Shown piece after piece: positions 10,198 through 23,009 of a DNA stretch of 64,000 bases. Source of the DNA: Morinoia aosen (lineage: Eukaryota; Arthropoda; Malacostraca; Amphipoda; Talitridae). The stretch's first letter is position 1, and every line of letters starts with the position of its first letter. A model generated the notes under the pieces. It saw only the letters and a program-made list of their open reading frames with translations. It searched no databases and was not told the origin of the DNA. The stretch is from contig CM059559.1 of assembly GCA_030386875.1 (NCBI GenBank), positions 6,197,177-6,261,176 on the forward strand. Reading direction: 5' to 3'. Made by a program: the position numbers and the translations under genes.

Positions 10198-11427
10198 AGA
10201 GCTGCAGGAGCAGGAAGGAGGGTTGCAGGAGCAGGAGAGTGCAGGGGGCAGGGCTGCAGGAGCAGGAAGGAGAGCTGCAGGGGCAGGAGGCAGAGATGCA
10301 GGAGCAGGAAGGAGGGCTGCAGGAGCAGGAAGGAAGGCTGCAGGAGCAGGAAGGAGGGCTGCAGGAGCAGGAAGGAGGGCTGCAGGAGCAGGAAAGAGAG
10401 CTGCAGGAGCAGGAAGGAGAGCTGCAGGAGCAGGAAGGAGAGCCGCAGGAGCAGGAAGGAGAGCTGCAGGAGCAGGAAGGAGAGCTGCAAGAGCAGGAAG
10501 GAGCTGCAGGAGCAGGAAGGAGAGCTGCAGGAGCAGGAAGGAGAGCTGCAGGAGCAGGAAGGAGAGCTGCAGGAGCAAGGAAGGAGGGCTGTAGGAGCAG
10601 GAAGGAGAGCTGCAGGAGCAGAAAGGAGACCTGCAGAAGCAGGAAGGAGAGCTGCAGGAGCAAGGAAGGAGGGCTGTAGGAGCAGGAAGGAGAGCTGCAG
10701 GAGCAGGAAGGAGAGCTGCAGGAGCAGGAAGGAGAGCTGTAGGAGCAAGGAAGGAGAGCTGTAGGAGCAGGAAGGAGAGCTGTAGGAGCAGGAAGGAGAG
10801 CTGTAGGAGCAGGAAGGAGAGCTGCAGGAGCAGGAAGGAGAGCTGCAGGTGCAGGAAGGAGAGCTGTAGGTGCAGGAAGGAGAGCTGTAGGAGCAAGGAA
10901 GGAGAGCTGTAGGAGCAGGAAGGAGAGCTGTAGGAGCAGGAAGGAGAGCTGCAGGAGCAGGAAGGAGAGCTGCAGGAGCAGGAAGGAGAGCTGTAGGAGC
11001 AGGAAGGAGAGCTGTAGGAGCAGGAAGGAGAGCTGCAGGAGCAGGAAGGAGAGCTGCAGGAGCAGGAAGAAGAGCTGCAGGTGCAGGAAGGAGAGCTGCA
11101 GGAGCAGGAAGGAGAGCTGCAGGAGCAGGAAGGAGAGCTGCAGGTGCAGGAAGGAGAGCTGTAGGTGCAGGAAGGAGAGCTGTAGGAGCAAGGAAGGAGA
11201 GCTGTAGGAGCAGGAAGGAGAGCTGTAGGAGCAGGAAGGAGAGCTGCAGGAGCAGGAAGGAGAGCTGCAGGAGCAGGAAGGAGAGCTGTAGGAGCAGGAA
11301 GGAGATCTGTAGGAGCAGGAAGGAGAGCTGCAGGAGCAGGAAGGAGAGCTGCAGGAGCAGGAAGGAGAGCTGCAGGTGCAGGAAGGAGAGCTGCAGAAGC
11401 AGGAAGGAGAGCTGCAGAAGCAGGACT
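10198..11427. repeat. 21-bp minisatellite, about 58 copies
   Basis: Units contain ctgcaggagcaggaaggaga, with variants ctgtagg, ctgcaggtg, and gagcaagg in place of gagcagg. The unit is a multiple of three, so long frames (about 500 codons on the minus strand) stay open. Blocks of the same variants recur, which shows block duplication. Confidence 0.96.
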
Positions 11428-11800
11428 GTATATCACACAAAAAAAGTACGAACGAACGTACTATCAACCGATAAAAAGGCTACGTAAGTACTATGAGTAC
11501 ATAAATCGGCCACGTACAGAGGTACTACAAGTCAATGTATCAAAACTGCGTAGCTACCATTAGTCAACAGAACAGGTGTACGTACATAGGTACGCATAAT
11601 ACGATGGGTTAAGATGTACATTTCGTCATACGTAATTAGTACACACACACACGTAATTAGCACGTACACACGCAATTAGTAACGCAAACATGAATTTGGT
11701 ACGTAAAAATGCCTGCATTTCACCCCGATTTTCAATTATCTTTATCGAAATTACTCAAAAAAAATAAATTTGTTCGCTGCAGTTTGAAAGAAATTTGGTA
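11428..11800. other. Spacer with short acgtaattag repeats
   Basis: AT-rich, with a few acgtaattag/tacacacac units near 11630-11700. No gene seen. Confidence 0.5.
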
Positions 11801-12275
11801 CCATTCTAGGGACCTTTTGCAGGTACCACTCACTAGCAATGAGTACCACGCAAGAAGTGAGTTGGCACATAAATAGGTGGTACCCTATGTGATATACTTA
11901 CTGGAATATCAAGTGGTATAATAGGTACTTCGAGGGGTACTGAGTAAAAAAGGTACTTTATTCAGATTCATGTATATCACGATTGGACACATTGAAATGG
12001 TCATTGAAGTAGTTTTGATAGTGACGCTAAAACCGTGAAAACCAGTACCTGAGCTAGTGGTACGTACTTAGATGGTGGTACCATGTAATGGTCTTGGTAT
12101 GAGAGGTGGTAGCCTGATCTATGCAGAGGGTATACATACTATACAGGAGTATCCCATACCTATACAGGCGTACCGTTACAGGTGGTACACACACTTGTAC
12201 AGTTGAGACCCAGTCACACAAGGTACCCATACAGTAATACAGATGGCACCCATACCCAATCAGATGGCACCCAGG
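11801..12275. repeat. Degenerate GGTACC-rich region
   Basis: Many ggtacc/ggtac words at irregular spacing. It leads into the regular 17-bp array next to it and may be its decayed margin. Confidence 0.55.
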
Positions 12276-12572
12276 GCACCTAGGTACCTACAGCACAGAG
12301 GTACCTGTAGCACCTATGGACCAGTAGCACCTAGGTACCAGCAGCACCTAGGTACCAGCAGCACCTAGGCACCACCAGCACCTAGGTACCAGCAGCATCT
12401 AGGTACCAGCAGCACCTAGGCACCACCAGCACCTAGGGACCAGTAGCACCTAGGTACCAGCAGCACCTAGGTACCAGCAGCACCTAGGTAACAGCAGCAC
12501 CTAGGTACCAGCAGCACCTAGGTACCAGCAGCACCTAGGTAACAGCAGCACCTAGGTACCACCAGCACCTAG
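12276..12572. repeat. 17-bp minisatellite, about 17 copies
   Basis: Unit agcacctaggtaccagc, with variants taggcaccacc and taggtaacagc. Most units carry adjoining cctagg and ggtacc palindromes. Confidence 0.93.
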
Positions 12573-12654
12573 AGGTACTCACAGCGGCAGCGCGAGAGGG
12601 GGCGAGGTACCAGTAGGGGGTGCCGGGAGAGGTGCTCGGTCCAGTACCTCCATC

Positions 12655-12722
12655 ACACGGCGGGGGGCGGGCGGGGGTTATTGGGGGGGCATCGGGGCAC
12701 CTGCGGGGGGACGGGGGGTTAG
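12655..12722 (+). repeat. G-run cluster (possible G-quadruplex)
   Basis: Several runs of four or more G within about 65 bp on the + strand, between the 17-bp and 14-bp arrays. Confidence 0.6.
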
Positions 12723-12780
12723 AAAAGTTACATGGGTTATGGTACAGTTAAATTCTATTGGTTACCTTGAAATGAGAGAA

Positions 12781-13395
12781 AGTGGATAAGTTACAGTGGA
12801 TACGTTACAGTGGATACATTACAGTGGATACGTTACAGTGGATACGTTACAGTGGATACGTTTCAGTGGATAAGTTACAGTGGATAAGTTACAGTGGATA
12901 AGTTACAGTGGATACGTTACAGTGGATACGTTTCAGTGGATAAGTTACAGTGGATAAGTTACAGTGGATAAGTTACAGTGGATACGTTACAGTGGATACG
13001 TTTCAGTGGATAAGTTACAGTGGATAAGTTACAGTGGATAAGTTACAGTGGATAAGTTACAGTGGATAAGTTACAGTGGATAAGTTACAGTGGATACGTT
13101 TCAGTGGATAAGTTACAGTGGATAAGTTACAGTGGATAAGTTACAGTGGATACGTTACAGTGGATACGTTACAGTGGATGCGTTACAGTGGATACGTTAC
13201 AGTGGATAAGTTACAGTGGATAAATTACAGTGGATAAGTTACAGTTGAATAGTTACAGTGGATAAGTTACAGTGGCTAAATACAGTAAATGAGCTAAAGT
13301 GGATAAGTTACAGTAAATAGGTTACAGTGCATAAGTTACAGTGGATAAGTTACAGTAAATAAGTTACAGTGGATAAGTTACAATAAATAAGTTCA
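12781..13395. repeat. 14-bp minisatellite, about 44 copies
   Basis: Unit gttacagtggataa or gttacagtggatac, with a gtttcagtggat variant recurring in blocks. It decays toward 13395. Confidence 0.95.
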
Positions 13396-13620
13396 GTAAA
13401 CAAGTTATAGTAAAACAAACTCTCAGCTCGAGACGGAGAAGGAGGGGGGGGTTGGGAGAAAAGAAATAAGCGAAGTAAATAGCATGAAAATTAAAACTAA
13501 AGAGGAGGAAATCAACACACAACGAGAGATGAAGGAACACAGAAATGGAGCGAAATGTACAAAAACATGAGACAACGAGGGTGGAAGATAAAGATGGAGA
13601 AAGAATGATAAATGAAAAAC

Positions 13621-16287
13621 GAACATCCCAGACGTGACAAGAACACAGACGTGACAAGAACACCACAGACGTGACAAGAACACAGACGTGACAAGAACAC
13701 CACAGACGTGACAAGAACATCCCAGACGTGACAAGAACACAGACGTGACAAGAACATCACAGACGTGACAAGAACACAGACGTGACAAGAACACCACAGA
13801 CGTGACAAGAAAACCACAGACGTGACAAGAACACCACAGACGTGACAAGAACACCACAGACGTGACAAGAACATCACAGCCGTGACAAGAACACCACAGA
13901 CGTGACAAGAACACCACAGACGTGACAAGAACATCACAGACGTGACAAGAACACAGACGTGACAAGAACACCACAGACGTGACAAGAACATCCCAGACGT
14001 GACAAGAACACAGACGTGACAAGAACATCACAGACGTGACAAGAACACAGACGTGACAAGAACACCACAGACGTGACAAGAAAACCACAGACGTGACAAG
14101 AACACCACAGACGTGACAAGAACACCACAGACGTGACAAGAACACCACAGACGTGACAAGAACATCACAGCCGTGACAAGAACACCACAGACGTGACAAG
14201 AACACCACAGACGTGACAAGAACACCACAGACGTGACAAGAACACCACAGACGTGACAAGAACACCACATACGTGACAAGAACACCACATACGTGACAAG
14301 AACACCACAGACGTGACAAGAACACCACAGACGTGACAAGAACACCACAGACGTGACAAGAACACCACATACGTGACAAGAACACCACATACGTGACAAG
14401 AACACCACATACGTGACAAGAACACCACAGACGTGACAAGAACACCACAGACGTGACAAGAACACCACAGACGTGACAAGAACACCACATACGTGACAAG
14501 AACACCACATACGTGACAAGAACACCACATACGTGACAAGAACACCACAGACGTGACAAGAACACCACAGACGTGACAAGAACACCACAGACGTAACAAG
14601 AACACCACAGACGTGACAAGAACACCACATACGTGACAAGAACACCGCAGACGTGACAAGAACACCACAGACGTGACAAGAACACCACAGACGTGACAAG
14701 AACACCACAGACGTGACAAGAACACCACAGCCGTGACAAGAACATCACAGCCGTGACAAGAACACCACAGACGTGACAAGAACACCACAGACGTGACAAG
14801 AACACAGCCGTGACAAGAACACCACAGAAGTGACAAGAACATCACAGACGTGACAAGAACATCACAGACGTGACAAGAACACCACAGACGTGACAAGAAC
14901 ACCACAGACGTGACAAGAACACCACAGCCGTGACAAGAACATCACAGCCGTGACAAGAACACCACAGACGTGACAAGAACACCACAGACGTGACAAGAAC
15001 ACCACAGACGTGACAAGAACATCACAGACGTGACAAGAACACCACAGACGTGACAAGAACATCACAGCCATGACAAGAACACCACAGACGTGACAAGAAC
15101 ATCACAGACGTGACAAGTACATCACAGACGTGACAAGTACATCACAGACGTGACAAGAACATCACAGACGTGACAAGAACATCACAGACGTGACAAGAAC
15201 ACCACAGATGGGACAAAAACACCACAGACGTGACAAGAACATCACAGACGTGACAAGAACATCACAGACGTGACAAGAACACCACAGATGGGACAAAAAC
15301 ACCACAGACGTGACAAGAACACCACAGATGGGACAAAAACACCACAGACGTGACAAGAACATCACAGACGTGACAAGTACATCACAGACGTGACAAGTAC
15401 ATCACAGACGTGACAAGAACATCACAGACGTGACAAGAACATCACAGACGTGACAAGAACACCACAGATGGGACAAAAACACCACAGACGTGACAAGTAC
15501 ATCACAGACGTGACAAGTACATCACAGACGTGACAAGAACATCACAGACGTGACAAGAACATCACAGACGTGACAAGAACACCACAGATGGGACAAAAAT
15601 ACCACAGACGTGACAAGAACATCACAGACGTGACAAGAACACCACAGACGTGACAAGAACACCACAGACGTGACAAGAACACCACAGACGTGACAAGAAC
15701 ACCACAGACGTGACAAGAACACCACAGACGTGACAAGAACACCACAGCCGTGACAAGAACACCACAGACGTAACAAGAACACCACAGACGTAACAAGAAC
15801 ATCACAGACGTGACAAGAACACCACAGACGTGACAAGAACACCACAGACGTGACAAGAACACCACAGCCGTGACAAGAACACCACAGACGTAACAAGAAC
15901 ATCACAGACGTGACAAGAACACCACAGACGTGACAAGAACATCACAGACGTGACAAGAACACCACAGCCGTGACAAGAACATCACAGACGTGACAAGAAC
16001 ATCACAGACGTGACAAGAACACCACAGACGTGACAAGAACATCACAGACGTGACAAGAACATCACAGACGTGACAAGAACATCACAGACGTGACAAGAAC
16101 ACCACAGACGTGACAAGAACATCACAGACGTGACAAGAACATCACAGACGTGACAAGAACACCACAGACGTGACAAGAACACCACAGCCGTGACAAGAAC
16201 ATCACAGACGTGACAAGAACACCACAGACGTGACAAGAACATCACAGACGTGACAAGAACACCACAGACGTGACAAGAACACCACAG
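13621..16287. repeat. 20-bp minisatellite, about 133 copies
   Basis: Unit acgtgacaagaacaccacag, with 17-bp short forms (aacacag) near the left end. Variants (cacat, aacatc, gccgtg, gatgggacaaaaac) recur in ordered blocks. There is a 120-bp six-unit pattern around 14221-14640 and a block of about 271 bp duplicated between about 13715 and 13990. The unit gives open frames on the minus strand, which I treat as artefacts. Confidence 0.97.
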
Positions 16288-16329
16288 CGACGCGCTATAG
16301 GCGCAATATGGCCGATGTGCCGCCTGCAA

Positions 16330-16610
16330 AACATCCTAACATCGCAGATGTTGCAGGCGGGCAAGTGCAGGAGGGCCGGCAATTTAAACGCGCGCAGTTT
16401 CCGATACTTCACTGCAGGAGGTCAATTGCAGGAGGTGCAGGAAGTACACGAAATTTGCTAATTGAATGAAAACAGGAATTAAATTGCAGGAGGTGCAGAT
16501 GGCAAGAAAAAAAACCTGAGCTGCACGCAGCTGCAACTTGCAGGTGGTGCGCGCAGCAGCTGCTGAGCGTCGCCATGGCAACGCGTGCAGCTGCTGCGTC
16601 TCGCGTAGTG
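16330..16610. repeat. Irregular tgcaggaggtgcag repeats
   Basis: Several scattered tgcaggaggtgcag and agctgcagctgc words without a fixed period. Confidence 0.5.
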
Positions 16611-16611
16611 A

Positions 16612-16790
16612 AGGTTTGTGTGTGTGGTGTGTGTGTGTGAGTGGTTAATGTGTGTGTGGTGGATGTGTGTGTGTGTGGTGGATGTGTGTGTGTGTGTGTG
16701 GTGGATATGTGTGTGTTGGATGTGTGTGTGTGTGTGTGTGTGGTGGATATGTGTGTGGTGGATGTGTGTGTGTGTGGTGGATGTGTGCGG
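16612..16790. repeat. GT-rich minisatellite
   Basis: Runs of (GT)n broken by gtggatgtg, with variable unit length. Confidence 0.85.
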
Positions 16791-17075
16791 GCTGTCGCGT
16801 ACAGGCCCACACGCGGCTGATATTTCTGAAGAGTACAAACACAATTGTTCAACATTTCCAATTTTAAATGTGATGGAAAAGTATCGTTAAATCGTGTCCA
16901 GTGCGCCTTCATGTTGTGTTGTTTGCTCTGTACAATCGGTGTGCCTTACGTTTATGTGCAACCGGGACATTCACTATCTATTTATTATTTTATTGTCTAT
17001 TGATATATTTGTTTATAAATACGTTCATTCATTTAAATATTTATTTATTTTTATAACTAACACAAACCACCATTA
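16791..17075. other. Spacer, nothing recognised
   Basis: AT-rich sequence between the GT-rich and CA-rich arrays. Confidence 0.5.
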
Positions 17076-17443
17076 CCACACACACACACCACACACCAAC
17101 ACACACACACCACACACCAACACACACACCACACACCAACACACACACACCACACACCAACACACACACTCCACACACCAACACACACACACCAACACAC
17201 ACACACCACACACCAACACACACACACCAACACACACACACCACACACCAACACACACACACCACACGCCAACACACACACCAACACACACACACCACAC
17301 ACCAACACACACACACCACACACCAACACACACACACCACACACCAACACACACACCACACACCAACACACACACCACACGCACACCACACACCAACACA
17401 CACACCACACACCAACACACCACACACCAACACACACACATCA
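17076..17443. repeat. CA-rich 16-20-bp minisatellite
   Basis: Units of caccacacaccaacacac with variable (CA)n length. Confidence 0.92.
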
Positions 17444-17590
17444 CCACAAACCACAGCCCGTCACATCACGGCACCACCCCGATGTGTACAAAGATTCATC
17501 ATGAATATCATGGTTCATTAGGAGCTACACAGATATTTACTATGACATCTCGATCTATGTGAAGAATTATGAAGGTATTATTTGCGAACT

Positions 17591-17834
17591 ATACAATTAT
17601 ATTATACAATTATACAAATATATAATACAGTTATACAATTATGTAATACAATTATACAAATATATAATACAGTTATACAATTATGTAATACAATTATACA
17701 ATTATATAATACAATTATACAAATATATAATACAATTATACAATTATGTAATACAATTATACAATTATATAATACAATTATACAAATATATAATACAATT
17801 ATACAATTATGTAATACAATTATACAATTATACG
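17591..17834. repeat. AT-rich tandem repeat
   Basis: An 11-bp word (caattatacaa) and its variants form longer repeated blocks of about 64 bp containing aatatataatac and aattatgtaatac. Confidence 0.88.
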
Positions 17835-18010
17835 AGAGCTTTGTTAGGATATTATTATTAGGAGGTATGAGATAATTATGACTTAAATCAATATAAGTGA
17901 AGAATTAAGTAAATATTTATAAGTACAGATACTTGTTATGAATTATGAATATTAATTATGTGTTCTTTAGATATTTGTTTTGAGGTAAATGAACACTTGT
18001 TGCGTCTGGA

Positions 18011-19597
18011 TGTGGTGGATTGTGTGGGGGATTGTGTGGGGGATTGTGTGGGGGATTGTGTGGTGGATTGTGTGGTGGATTGTGTGGGGGATTGTGTGGG
18101 GGATTGTGTGGGGGATTGTGTGGGGGATTGTGTGGGGGATTGTGTGGGGGATTGTGTGGGGGATTGTGTGGGGGATTGTGTGGGGGATTGTGTGGGGGAT
18201 TGTGTGGTGGATTGTGTGGGGGATTGTGTGAGGGATTGTGTGAGGGATTGTGTGGGGGATTGTGTGGTGGATTGTGTGGTGGATTGTGTGGTGGATTGTG
18301 TGGGGGATTGTGTGGGGGATTGTGTGGGGGATTGTGTGGGGGATTGTGTGGGGGATTGTGTGGTGGATTGTGTGGTGGATTGTGTGGGGGATTGTGTGGG
18401 GGATTGTGTGGTGGATTGTGTGGTGGATTGTGTGGTGGATTGTGTGGTGGATTGTGTGGTGGATTGTGTGGTGGATTGTGTGGTGGATTGTGTGGTGGAT
18501 TGTGTGGGGGATTGTGTGGGGGATTGTGTGGGGGATTGTGTGGTGGATTGTGTGGTGGATTGTGTGGGGGACTGTGTGGGGGATTGTGTGGTGGGTTGTG
18601 TGGTGGATTGTGTGGTGGATTGTGTGGGGGATTGTGTGGGGGATTGTGTGGTGGATTTCGTGGGGATTGTGTGGTGTATTGTGTGGGGGATTGTGTGGTG
18701 GATTGCGTGGGGGATTGCGTGGGGGATTGCGTGGGGTATTGTGTGGTGGATTGTGTGGGGTATTGTGTGGGGGATTGTGTGGGGGATTGTGTGGGGGATT
18801 GTGTGGTGGATTGTGTGGTGGATTGTGTGGGGGATTGTGTGGGGGATTGTGTGGGGGATTGTGTGGGGGATTGCGTGGGGTTTGTGTGGGGGATTGTGTG
18901 GTGGATTGTGTGGTTGATTGCGTGGGGGATTGCGTGAGGGATTGTGTGGGGGATTGTGTGGGGGATTGTGTGGGGGATTGTGTGGGGGATTGTGTGGTGG
19001 ATTGTGTGGTGGATTGTGTGGTGGATTGTGTGGGGGATTGTGTGATGGATTGTGTGGTGGATTGTGTGTGGGATTGTGTTGGGGGTTTTGTGGGGGATTG
19101 TGTGATGGATTGTGTAGGGGATTGTGTGGGGGATTGTGTGGGGGATTGTGTGGAGGATTGTGTGGTGGATTGTGTGGTCGATTGCGTGGGGGATCGCGTG
19201 GGGGATCGCGTGGGGGATCGCGTGAGGGATTGTGTGGGGGATTGTGTGGGGGATTGTATGGTGGATTGTGTGGTGGATTGTGTGGTGGATTGTGTGGTGG
19301 ATTGTGTGGTGGATTGTGTGGGGGATTGTGTGGGGGATTGTGTGGGGGATTATGTGGGGGATTGTGTGGGGGATTGTGTGGGGGATTGTGTGGGGGATCG
19401 CGTGGGGGATCGCGTGGGGGATCGCGTGAGGGATTGTGTGGGGGATTGTGTGGTGGATTGTATGGTGGATTGTGTGGTGGATTGTGTGGTGGATTGTGTG
19501 GGGGATTGTGTGGGGGATTGTGTGGGGGATTGTGTGGGGGATTGTGTGGTGGATTGCGTGGGGATTGCGTGGGGATTGCGTGGGGGATTGTGTGGTG
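18011..19597 (+). repeat. 12-bp G-rich minisatellite, about 130 copies
   Basis: Unit attgtgtggggg or attgtgtggtgg. Occasional cgtg, gagg and gatgg variants recur in blocks (for example the ggggatcgcgt triplets near 19195 and 19395). A run of G5 every 12 bp makes the + strand a strong G-quadruplex candidate. All three + frames stay open over hundreds of codons, which is an artefact. Confidence 0.97.
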
Positions 19598-19670
19598 TTG
19601 TAGGTACGTGGAGATGTTATATGTTTAGGTGTTAAAAAAATTGATTAGTCTCGAGTGTCCAAGAGATTCT

Positions 19671-21846
19671 CAGTGACTCCAGATGATTCCTAAAGATTCC
19701 AGATGACTCCTAATGACTCCAGATGACTCCTAATGACTTCAGATGATTCCAGATGACTCCTAAAGATTTCAGATGACTCTTAACGACTCCAGATGACTCC
19801 TAACGACTCCAGGTGATTCCTAAAGATTCCAGATGATTCCAGATGACTCCTAACGACTCCAGATGACTCCTAACGACTCCAGATGACTCCTAACGATTCC
19901 AGATGACTCCTAACGACTCCAGATGACTCCTAACGACTCCAGATGACTCCTAACGACTCCAGATGACTCCTAACGACTCCAGATGACTCCTAACGACTCC
20001 AGATGACTCCTAACGACTCCAGATGACTCCTAACGACTCCAGATGACTCCTAACGACTCCAGATGACTCCTAACGACTCAAGATGACTCCTAACGACTCA
20101 AGATGACTCCTAACGACTCAAGATGACTCCTAACGACTCAAGATGACTCCTAACGACTCCAGATGACTCCTAACGACTCCAGATGACTTTTAACGACTCT
20201 AGATAACTCCTAACGACTCCAGGTGACTTCTAACGACTCCAGATGACTCCTAACGACTCCAGATGACTTTTAACGACTCCAGATGACTTCTAACGACTCC
20301 AGATGACTCCTAACGACTCCAGATGACTCCTAACGACTCAAGATGACTCCTAACGACTCAAGATGACTCCTAACGACTCAAGATGACTCCTAACGACTCA
20401 AGATGACTCCTAACGACTCAAGATGACTCCTAACGACTCCAGATGACTCCTAACGACTCCAGATGACTTTTAACGACTCTAGATAACTCCTAACGACTCC
20501 AGATGACTCCTAACGACTCAAGATGACTCCTAACGACTCAAGATGACTCCTAACGACTCCAGATGACTCCTAACGACTCCAGATGACTCCTAACGACTCT
20601 AGATAACTCCTAACGACTCCAGATGACTCCTAACGACTCAAGATGACTCCTAACGACTCAAGATGACTCCTAACGACTCCAGATGACTCCTAACGACTCC
20701 AGATGACTCCTAACGACTCCAGATGACTCCTAACGACTCCAGATGACTCCTAACGACTCAAGATGACTCCTAACGACTCAAGATGACTCCTAACGACTCC
20801 AGATGACTCCTAACGACTCCAGATGACTCCTAACGACTCCAGATGACTCCTAACGACTCCAGATGACTCCTAACGACTCCAGATGACTCCTAACGACTCA
20901 AGATGACTCCTAACGACTCAAGATGACTCCTAACGACTCCAGATGACTCCTAACGACTCCAGATGACTTTTAACGACTCTAGATAACTCCTAACGACTCC
21001 AGATGACTCCTAACGACTCCAGATGACTCCTAACGACTCAAGATGACTCCTAACGACTCAAGATGACTCCTAACGACTCCAGATGACTCCTAACGACTCC
21101 AGATGACTCCTAACGACTCCAGATGACTCCTAACGACTCCAGATGACTCCTAACGACTCCAGATGACTCCTAACGACTCCAGATGACTCCTAACGACTCC
21201 AGATGACTCCTAACGACTCCAGATGACTCCTAACGACTCCAGATGACTCCTAACGACTCAAGATGACTCCTAACGACTCAAGATGACTCCTAACGACTCC
21301 AGATGACTCCTAACGACTCCAGATGACTTTTAACGACTCTAGATAACTCCTAACGACTCCAGATGACTCCTAACGACTCCAGATGACTCCTAACGACTCA
21401 AGATGACTCCTAACGACTCAAGATGACTCCTAACGACTCCAGATGACTCCTAACGACTCCAGATGACTCCTAACGACTCCAGATGACTCCTAACGACTCC
21501 AGATGACTCCTAACGACTCCAGATGACTCCTAACGACTCAAGATGACTCCTAACGACTCAAGATGACTCCTAACGACTCCAGATGACTCCTAACGACTCC
21601 AGATGACTTTTAACGACTCTAGATAACTCCTAACGACTCCAGGTGACTTCTAACGACTCCAGATGACTCCTAACGACTCCAGATGACTTTTAACGACTCC
21701 AGATGACTTCTAACGACTCCAGATGACTTCTTACGACTCCAGATGACTCCTAAAAACTCCAGATGACTCCTAACGACTCCAGATGACTCCTAACGACTCC
21801 AGATGACTCCTAACGACTCCAGATGACTCCTAACGACTCCAGACTC
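19671..21846. repeat. 20-bp minisatellite, about 109 copies, with higher-order repeats
   Basis: Unit agatgactcctaacgactcc. The variant ending actca and the marker pair gacttttaacgactctag/ataactcc recur in order. Blocks at 20941-21120 and 21301-21480 match over their variant pattern (360-bp spacing). The marker block at 20181-20300 recurs at 21601-21720. Confidence 0.97.
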
Positions 21847-22009
21847 CAGCAGCACCAGGGACACACTAGCGACGCGTCGGGCCAATTTGAGTAAGAAAAT
21901 AATGAAGGATTGTACATCAATTTTATTGAGTGTTTGTTGGGTGGTTATGGTGCGCCGACGTGAGCGTGGCAGTTGTACGTGTGTGCATTTTGTGTGGTGT
22001 CCGGCACCA

Positions 22010-22268
22010 TCGTCTCCACACCACCACCATCACCACACACCATCACTACATCACCATCACCACATCACCACCATCACATCACCACCACGTCACGGCGACA
22101 ATACGCCCAGTGTCACCATCACGACCAGTGGACAACACACCGCCCCTCCCCGCCCCTCTTGCCCCCTCCTTGTCCCCTCCCCGCCCCTCTTGCCCCTCCC
22201 TGCCCCTCCCCACCCCCTCTCCGTCCCCGTCCCTCACTGCCCCTCCCCGTCCCTCACTGCCCCTCCCC
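22010..22268. repeat. Low-complexity CA / CCCCT region
   Basis: caccaccatcaccaca-type repeats followed by ccctccccgcccctcttg-type repeats. Confidence 0.8.
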
Positions 22269-22269
22269 T

Positions 22270-22377
22270 TTCAGTAATAACATAGGGCAAAATTCACACC
22301 TCCGCCGTATCGTGGATACGGTCCGTTACAAATACCCATTTTGCGGAGAATATCTCCCTGAATTTTGTTACATTTAA
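22270..22377. mobile_element. Single-unit copy of a dispersed element with a hairpin tail
   Basis: It starts with one copy of the 37-bp unit (ttcagtaataacatagggc...). A tail follows with a perfect 7-bp stem, CCGTATC-GTG-GATACGG, at 22305-22321, then gagaatatctccctgaa. The same tail follows the large array at 50618-52455, so both come from one element. Confidence 0.75.
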
Positions 22378-22399
22378 CTCAACAGGGCATGATTCTTCA

Positions 22400-22885
22400 G
22401 AAAAAATCTCCAGAATGTCTGGAACACTAGTTCAGTTCAAGCAGTGTTGCCATCGACACGTCCAGAAAATTCTGGATATTCTTCAAGAAATCCTGCAGGA
22501 TCACCAGCCAAGCTTCGTTGCAGTCCTTTCCAGCGGTGTTGCCAGATTGGCCTTTTTTCTGGCCAGAATTGTGAAATTTCTCGATGTTTCTAGCTCCAAT
22601 GTTCCTAATTAGTTTTTTTCGAATAAAATTTCTCTATAAATTAGTTTACTGAGAATTTCTCATAGAAATGAAGCAAAATTAAATGTTACATAAAAGGAGG
22701 TTCAAGTTCTGAGTTTTCCCTATGATTTGGTCGTATAACCATTTTGGGACAGTATTTAGGTTTAATTTATTTAGGTTTGTTCGCAAACGACGCAACGGGA
22801 TGCAGGAAATGACGCAAGACCCTTATCAATGGAGGAAGTCGAGGCGTCACCGCATCGTACGCAAGAGAAGCATCTAAGCACAAAA
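22400..22885. other. Spacer, nothing recognised
   Basis: A short open frame near 22415-22612 shows no family features. Confidence 0.5.
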
Positions 22886-22892
22886 CTCAGAA

Positions 22893-22962
22893 TGCGACAG
22901 TCAATCCTGCATTTTCGAGAGGCCGTGTAAGCCTAAATATGCAGGGTTGACTGGCGCACCTT
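22893..22962. repeat. Short inverted repeat
   Basis: gacagtcaatcctgcat pairs imperfectly with atgcagggttgactggc about 30 bp later. Confidence 0.5.
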
Positions 22963-23009
22963 GCAAAAGGAATCAAGCACCAAAACGTGGTCAGTCTTGC
23001 ATGCCCCTA

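Noticed and set aside
10076-11467. Ser/Cys/Leu/Pro-rich frames of about 460-508 codons
   Set aside because: Pure translation of the 21-bp ctgcagg array in all frames.
13423-14805. 460-codon Cys-rich frame resembling a secreted Cys protein
   Set aside because: The 20-bp repeat gives a 20-residue period by arithmetic only. Frameshifts by 17-bp units are not compensated as in a real gene.
18020-19635. Gly/Leu/Cys-rich + strand frames resembling glycine-rich cuticle proteins
   Set aside because: A 12-bp repeat keeps all three frames open. There is no start context, signal peptide or intron structure.
16675-21846. CRISPR-like arrays (regular short repeats)
   Set aside because: Units are contiguous with no unique spacers and the setting is eukaryotic.
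22415-22612. 65-codon + strand frame in unique sequence
   Set aside because: No splice support, family motif or codon bias. It may be part of an old transposon but I cannot show it.
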